Source: UBA5314 sp964635975
GTDB lineage: Bacteria > Bacillota > Syntrophomonadia > Syntrophomonadales > Syntrophomonadaceae
DNA: 64,000 nt
Direction of reading: 5' to 3'
Assembly: GCA_964635975.1 (NCBI GenBank)
Contig: CAZWPO010000010.1
Span: 1-64,000 of the forward strand
Below the pieces are notes generated by a model that saw nothing but the letters and a program-made list of their open reading frames with translations, searched no databases and was not told the DNA's origin. Below are positions 59,484-64,000 of the stretch, piece by piece; position 1 is the first letter of the stretch; every line of letters starts with the position of its first letter. A program made the translations under genes and the position numbers.

Positions 59484-60862
59484 ACTTCTTCCCCCCCCAG
59501 TTTCAGAAGATTTTCCGGAATCAGGAGCTCCTGCAGTTTTTCTTCGGGCAGGAACTGCAATTCAAGGTTGGCTTCTATAATGTCGATACCCTTCGACTGC
59601 ATATGGGCCCAGATGCTCTCTGCCTGCGAATAGCCGAGGATAGGCAGGAGAGCGGTGATCAGGGCGTTGCTGCGCAGGAAGTTGTCTTTGATGCGCTTCT
59701 CATCGGCGGTGATCCAGGGTATGCAGAACTCTACCGCTCTTTCATCCACTTTTCTCATCATCTCCAGGCTTTCCAGCAGGTTGTAGGTGATCAGAGGGAT
59801 GAAGGCGTTAAGTTCCAGGTGGCCGGCAGCCACCGCCTGGGTCAGGGAGGCGTCATTGCCCAGTACTCTGATGCCGCACTGCACTATCATCTCCGGGATA
59901 ACGGGATTGACCTTGCCGGGCATTATGGATGATCCCCTGAGCAGGGGTTTTAAGCATATTTCCCCGCAGCTGTCCGAGGAGAGAAAGCGCAGGTCATTGC
60001 CTATCTTTATTAAATTAGCGGCGTGGGCGCGTATGATGCCGCTCACTTCGGAGAAGTTATCGTTGTTGGCGGTGGCTTCGATGAGATTTTCGGCGCGAGC
60101 GACGCCCAGACCGCTAATTTTTCTCAGGTTTTCTATGACCCTGAAAATATACTTCCGGGGGGCGGTTATTCCTGTACCTACAGCCGTGCCGCCGATGTTT
60201 ACGACTTTAATACGCTCCAGGGATTTAAATACCCGCCAGCGGTCGCGGGCTGCAGCCTCCGCCCAGGCGCCGAATTCCATGCCCAGGGAGATCGGGACGG
60301 CAGCCTGGTATTGGGTGCGCGCGGATTTAACCAGGCGGGCATATTCTTTTTCTTTGGCCTGGAGGGAGTCCTGCAATTTTTCCACGGCTGTTTCCAGGTC
60401 TTTGAGCGCATACATCACCGCCAGGCGGGCGGCCGTAGGAACCACGTCATTGGTCGATTGAAATAGATTTACGTGATCCAGGGGGTGGATTATGTCATAG
60501 CTTCCTTTCGCAAGTCCCAGGAGTTCCAGAGCCTGATTGGCCAACACTTCATTGACATTCAGATTGGTGGCGGTGCCCGCCCCCCCCTGGAAAGGATCAA
60601 CTATGATATGCTGGTCGAGGGAGCCCTGAATCAACATCCGGGCGGCCTCGAGCAGTGCTTCTCCCTTATGCTCTTCTAGATAGCCCAGTTCCATACAGCT
60701 TTTCAGGGCGGCGTATTTCACCAGTCCCAGGCTGCGGATAAAGACTCTTTGCCAGCGGTAACCGGACACGTCGAATAGATGCTGCGCCCGCCAGGTCGAC
60801 AGGCCATAATAAGCATCGATAGGCAGGTATTCTTCTCCCAGGTGATCTTTCTCCAGGCGCAT
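59480..60862 (-). CDS. aspA: Aspartate ammonia-lyase
   Basis: A 460-aa lyase that converts aspartate to fumarate and ammonia. ATG 60862 is 7 bases after AGGAGG and is preferred to the TTG at 60868. Superfamily landmarks: GGAGTATNLNVNEVLAN, STNDVVPTAARLA and the signature loop GSSIMPGKVNPVIPEM. It lies between hydE and hydF and overlaps hydF by 4 bp; this linkage recurs in Clostridia. A role supplying ammonia for the bridging amine of the H-cluster is attractive but inferred. Confidence 0.93.
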   Translation of the reverse strand: MRLEKDHLGEEYLPIDAYYGLSTWRAQHLFDVSGYRWQRVFIRSLGLVKYAALKSCMELGYLEEHKGEALLEAARMLIQGSLDQHIIVDPFQGGAGTATNLNVNEVLANQALELLGLAKGSYDIIHPLDHVNLFQSTNDVVPTAARLAVMYALKDLETAVEKLQDSLQAKEKEYARLVKSARTQYQAAVPISLGMEFGAWAEAAARDRWRVFKSLERIKVVNIGGTAVGTGITAPRKYIFRVIENLRKISGLGVARAENLIEATANNDNFSEVSGIIRAHAANLIKIGNDLRFLSSDSCGEICLKPLLRGSSIMPGKVNPVIPEMIVQCGIRVLGNDASLTQAVAAGHLELNAFIPLITYNLLESLEMMRKVDERAVEFCIPWITADEKRIKDNFLRSNALITALLPILGYSQAESIWAHMQSKGIDIIEANLELQFLPEEKLQELLIPENLLKLGGEEV

Positions 60863-60934
60863 GTTCAAACCTCCTGATACTAATTCCCGGTTTAATAGGG
60901 TAAACCAGCTGGGCCGGAGACGGGGAACGGGATT

Positions 60935-62017
60935 CTAGAGGCTGCAGCCCTCCCCGGTCGACCTTTGGCCCGGGTAAGGTATTTTCCGATTTCTATAATA
61001 GTGGAGGGGGTCGCCCCACTTGCCAAAGGCCAGCTGGTATCCGACCGCTTCGACTTCCGACTGCAGGTCGTAGAAGGGGCGGAAACGTTTATTTATGTAG
61101 ATAGAATAATCGCCGCGGTACTCTTCGGGTGTCAGCAGCGGCATAATCACATTGCCCCCGGCTCTCATCCCCAGCTTCAATCCATCGGCATCGATAGTCT
61201 GCAGAGCGGTGGAGACCACCATGTTTATATCCGGCATAAGCAGCCTGGCCAGAGCCAGCATCTTGATGGTACCAATAAAAGGGTCAATAGCTGCCCGCTG
61301 GCTGGAGAGGTAAAGGGGAGTATCGGGATGGGGGAGATAAGGGCCCATGCCCAGCATATCGATATCCCGCTGCACAAAAAAGTAGAGGTCCTGGACCAGG
61401 TGCCAGGTGGTCTGCCCGGGCAGGCCGATCATTATCCCGGTGCCGACCTGGTAGCCGATATCCTTCAAAGCGTCCAGGCATTCCAGGCGCTTATCAAAAT
61501 CCTGTTCGGCCGGATGGATGCTCTGGAAGAGACTCCTATCCGAGCTTTCGATGCGCAGAAGGTAGCGGTGGGCTCCGGCATCAAACAGTCTTCTATATTG
61601 CGCATAAGTCAGTTCGCCAATGCTCAAAGTAATACCCAATCCAGCAGATCCATCTTTCGTACTCTGCTCGCGAATTAAAGAAACCACCCGGGCAACGAAA
61701 TCCACTTCCCTGTCGCTGCTTATTTCGCCGGACTGCAGGGCGATAGAGGGGATCCCCAGGTCCATACAGAATTCGGCTTTTTCCAGGATTTCTTCCGCGC
61801 TTATATGGTAGCGCTTTATGGCCTGGTTGGACTTGCGCAGCCCGCAATAAAAGCAATCAGCCCGGCAAATGTTGGAGAACTCGATCAAGCCGCGCATATA
61901 TACTTCATTGCCCAGGTGCTCCAGGCGTACCTTCTCAGCCTGGGAGAGGAGGCTGGACAGCGATTCGGGATCGCTGCTGTCCAAGATTCTTTTCATATAG
62001 GTTGCTGACATATTCAT
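60935..62017 (-). CDS. hydE: [FeFe]-hydrogenase maturation radical SAM enzyme HydE
   Basis: A 360-aa radical SAM protein. The Cx3Cx2C cluster motif is CRADCFYCGL (Cys51, Cys55, Cys58), followed by GIPSIALQSGE, YLLRIESSD and TGIMIGLPGQT of the HydE/biotin-synthase-like fold. HydE processes the organometallic Fe(CO)2(CN)cysteine product made by HydG on the way to the diiron site. Start ATG with GGAG 10 bases upstream; overlaps the 93-aa gene by 4 bp. Confidence 0.96.
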   Translation of the reverse strand: MNMSATYMKRILDSSDPESLSSLLSQAEKVRLEHLGNEVYMRGLIEFSNICRADCFYCGLRKSNQAIKRYHISAEEILEKAEFCMDLGIPSIALQSGEISSDREVDFVARVVSLIREQSTKDGSAGLGITLSIGELTYAQYRRLFDAGAHRYLLRIESSDRSLFQSIHPAEQDFDKRLECLDALKDIGYQVGTGIMIGLPGQTTWHLVQDLYFFVQRDIDMLGMGPYLPHPDTPLYLSSQRAAIDPFIGTIKMLALARLLMPDINMVVSTALQTIDADGLKLGMRAGGNVIMPLLTPEEYRGDYSIYINKRFRPFYDLQSEVEAVGYQLAFGKWGDPLHYYRNRKIPYPGQRSTGEGCSL

Positions 62018-62295
62018 GAGCTAAACGCTCCTTTAAGCAGTTCAATAATGAGGTCAAATTCCTGCTGGGACAAAAGATCCGGATTTTCTATGCTGAGTCC
62101 ATAGCTATCATTAAGCTCCATTCGGAAAGGAAAAAAAGCCAGCTCACTTGTATTGCCCAGGAAGTGCGACCAGCGCTTGCCATAGATTCTTGACCAGCGC
62201 AGCTTCAATCCCGGGTGATGAGCAGTTAATTGCTCATGGTACTGGATTATCAAGGGTTCCCAACCTGCGCTGTCTGATGCAGTACTACTTACCAA
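62014..62295 (-). CDS. Unknown 93-aa protein within the hydrogenase maturation operon
   Basis: A 93-aa soluble protein. TTG 62295 has AGGAGG 9 bases upstream; the longer open frame runs back into hydG and has no site. Aromatic and charged residues are frequent (WEPLIIQYHEQL, LRWSRIYGKRWSHFLG, FFPFRMELNDSYGL). It is not the ACT-type regulator (TM1266-like) that often sits with hydE/hydG, as far as I can see. It sits 37 bp after hydG and overlaps hydE by 4 bp, so it is made together with the maturases. Function unknown. Confidence 0.78.
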   Translation of the reverse strand: MVSSTASDSAGWEPLIIQYHEQLTAHHPGLKLRWSRIYGKRWSHFLGNTSELAFFPFRMELNDSYGLSIENPDLLSQQEFDLIIELLKGAFSS

Positions 62296-62332
62296 GCTGA
62301 TATACCTCCTTTTGGGTCTCAATAAGATATCT

Positions 62333-63790
62333 CTATAGGAATAAGTCGCGTTCACCGGCTGCGATTCTACCCAGCATTTCACTGACTACCTTCTTGACCT
62401 GGGGATTGGGGAGGGCGTCGAACTCTTTTTCAATCAGCGGCTCACCAGCCAATATGGTTTCCGGGCTGGCATAGTCGAGCAGGTATTCTTTGAAAGTCAA
62501 TATTGCGTTGGGCATGCACAGGTTATGGATTTTGCCTGTCTTGGAGAGGCCCATGAAGCATTCCCCGGTGCGCCCACAGCGGTAGTCGGCCGTGCAGAAG
62601 GAAGTGATCCAGCCCATTTTGGCCAGGTCGCGAATAGCCTCATCCAGGCTGCGGTTATCACCCAGAATAAATTGCTGTTTGCTGTAGTCTGTCTGCTCCT
62701 TACTGTAGCTACCGATGCCGATATTGGAACTGGCATCCAATTGTGTACATCCCACGTTAATAACGTCATCTCTAATCTCGGCTCTCTCCCGGGCAGTGAT
62801 GATCATGCCCGTATAGGGCACCGACAGGCGGATGGCGGTGACCAAACGCTTAAAGTTCTTATCATCTACCAGGTAGGGACTTTGCTCGGCATACGGCGTG
62901 TTAACGGCCGGCTGCAGGCGCGGGAAGGAGATGGTATGCGGTCCTACGCCCCCAAACCTTTCTTCGAAGTCAATAGCATGCGCCTGCAGGCCCATTACAT
63001 CGTATTTCCAATCATAGAGGCCGAATAGGGCCCCGATTCCCACATCGTCAACGCCGGCTTCCATGGCCCGGTGCAGTGAATAGAGGCGCCATCCGTAATT
63101 GGCTTTCAGTGCCCGGTGCAGTTTTTTATAGGTGGGCTGGTGATAAGTCTCCTGGAAGACCTGGTAAGTGCCGATGCCTACTTCCTTTAAGATCTTGTAA
63201 TCCTCGATGCACAGAGGCGCGGCATTGACATTGACGCGGCGGATCTCTCCATTGCCGGACTTGGTGGCATAAGCTACTTTAAGGGTTTCTGCAATATAGT
63301 GGACGTCTGATTTGGGATGCTCGCCATATACCATGATCAGGCGCTTGTGGCCCATATTGACCAGGGCCTTGATCTCTTCGGCTAGCTCCTCCATGCTCAG
63401 TTGCTTGCGGTGAATATCTTTGTTGTCTGCCCTGAATCCGCAGTAAGTGCACCCGTTAACACAGTAATTGCTGACGTATAACGGGGCAAAAGTAACGATA
63501 CGGCGGCCATAGACTTTGTGCTTGATCTGCAGGCCGATGGCAAACATTTCTTCCCAGAGATCATCATCATCACAATTCAAAAGGGCAGCAGTCTCGTCAA
63601 GTTCCAGGCGATTCAGTTCCAGGGCCTTGGCCATGATTTCGCGAATCCGCGTTATAGCCGGATTACGGTTAGCCAGCAAAGTCTCCTGGATGTTGGAATT
63701 TTCGATGAAGTCCTTTCCGTTCTTCTTGTACTTCTCGATCTCCTCCGGCTTGATAACCCGGCTCACCCAACTTCCCACAGCTTCATTCAT
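62333..63790 (-). CDS. hydG: [FeFe]-hydrogenase maturation tyrosine lyase HydG
   Basis: A 485-aa radical SAM enzyme that splits tyrosine to make CO and cyanide ligands. The SAM cluster motif is YCVNGCTYCGF (Cys110, Cys114, Cys117). The C-terminal auxiliary cluster region reads FCTADYRCGRTGECF with Cys399, Asp402, Cys405, Cys411 and a distal Cys425. The usual pattern is Cx2Cx22C, so the second ligand position (402) is Asp here and an additional Cys stands three residues later. GGAGG precedes the ATG by 7 bases. First gene of the operon within the window. Confidence 0.95.
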   Translation of the reverse strand: MNEAVGSWVSRVIKPEEIEKYKKNGKDFIENSNIQETLLANRNPAITRIREIMAKALELNRLELDETAALLNCDDDDLWEEMFAIGLQIKHKVYGRRIVTFAPLYVSNYCVNGCTYCGFRADNKDIHRKQLSMEELAEEIKALVNMGHKRLIMVYGEHPKSDVHYIAETLKVAYATKSGNGEIRRVNVNAAPLCIEDYKILKEVGIGTYQVFQETYHQPTYKKLHRALKANYGWRLYSLHRAMEAGVDDVGIGALFGLYDWKYDVMGLQAHAIDFEERFGGVGPHTISFPRLQPAVNTPYAEQSPYLVDDKNFKRLVTAIRLSVPYTGMIITARERAEIRDDVINVGCTQLDASSNIGIGSYSKEQTDYSKQQFILGDNRSLDEAIRDLAKMGWITSFCTADYRCGRTGECFMGLSKTGKIHNLCMPNAILTFKEYLLDYASPETILAGEPLIEKEFDALPNPQVKKVVSEMLGRIAAGERDLFL

Positions 63791-63833
63791 GCTTAGTCCT
63801 CCTTATTTGCACTTTTTTTCCGTTATAACAAAA

Positions 63834-63859
63834 CCGCCTGCCCTTCAAGGAGCAGACGG
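63834..63859 (-). terminator. Hairpin upstream of hydG
   Basis: On the minus strand an imperfect stem CCGTCTGC...GCAGGCGG is followed by TTTTGTTAT, 44 bp before the hydG start. It is either the terminator of the gene beyond the window edge or an attenuator in the hyd leader. The remaining bases 63860-64000 show no gene. Confidence 0.55.
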
Positions 63860-64000
63860 TTCAATACATGTCTTTAACAAGCTGTATCAGAACCCCTTCA
63901 GATCAGTGTCCACCTCCTTGTCAGGGCGATTTTATTCAACTGTTACAGGGCATTCTATGCAGCCTCAGCCTTATAGCTGGCCCTAACCCTTTCTATTTCA

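Noticed and set aside
62333..63790. ThiH (thiamine tyrosine lyase) in place of HydG
   Set aside because: The C-terminal extension with the auxiliary-cluster cysteines and the hydE/hydF context identify HydG.
1..64000. CRISPR arrays, tRNA, rRNA or complete insertion sequences
   Set aside because: No regularly spaced short repeats, no cloverleaf with a CCA end that I could fold, and no transposase gene was seen; the repeats present are hairpin or long direct types.

Overview
The window looks like a draft chromosome or metagenome scaffold (it contains a 100-N gap at 20282-20381) from an anaerobic, low-to-mid-GC Firmicute of the class Clostridia, most plausibly a Syntrophomonas/Peptococcaceae-like lineage. 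This rests on a full [FeFe]-hydrogenase maturation set (HydG, HydE, HydF) with aspartate ammonia-lyase, a single-chain pyruvate carboxylase, strong GGAGG ribosome binding sites with frequent TTG/GTG starts, a SipW/CalY-type fibre locus, and six secreted proteins carrying the copper-amine-oxidase N-terminal 'stalk' domain. No rRNA, tRNA, CRISPR array or complete insertion sequence was seen.

Layout. 1-6040: a large secreted stalk/caspase-fold/LamG protein, decayed remnants of a SEC-C protein and of a small holin-like toxin, then a MerR regulator, a cytochrome-b membrane subunit and a methyltransferase. 6041-10250: repeat-rich ground holding one secreted beta-propeller protein between two copies of a 157-bp direct repeat, plus gene remnants. 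10286-18608: WYL regulator, HD hydrolase and AddB/AddA-like helicase-nuclease. 18675-22291: small secreted or membrane genes, a gap-truncated XRE regulator with a CxxC protein, and a HIT-HNH pair followed by a decayed second HNH gene. 22864-30593: DUF1848 protein, PadR plus membrane-anchored toroid-like protein, and two more stalk proteins.

30825-46036 is a signalling and surface-fibre region: two cytoplasmic PAS histidine kinases, a PH-domain protein, three paralogous LuxR-type regulators with degenerate receiver domains, a sipW-calY-calY-calY/TasA-like-coiled-coil operon, and a LytTR regulator convergent with an AgrC-like kinase that is preceded by a truncated duplicate of its own sensor. 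46350-50352: pyruvate carboxylase, then a 99-aa helical protein behind two tandem sigma-54 type promoter motifs. 50491-55497: three further stalk proteins, two of them with acidic fibronectin-like repeats. 55670-63790: one apparent eight-gene minus-strand operon hydG-(93 aa)-hydE-aspA-hydF followed, 26 bp later, by an ABC transporter of the sulfonate/NMT1 type.

The observations I consider most worth following are the hyd-ABC transporter operon with its unknown 93-aa member and altered HydG auxiliary-cluster motif, the fibre locus with phosphoacceptor-less LuxR regulators sharing an upstream DNA element, and a family of modular hairpin repeats of which one copy appears to be inserted inside another repeat.
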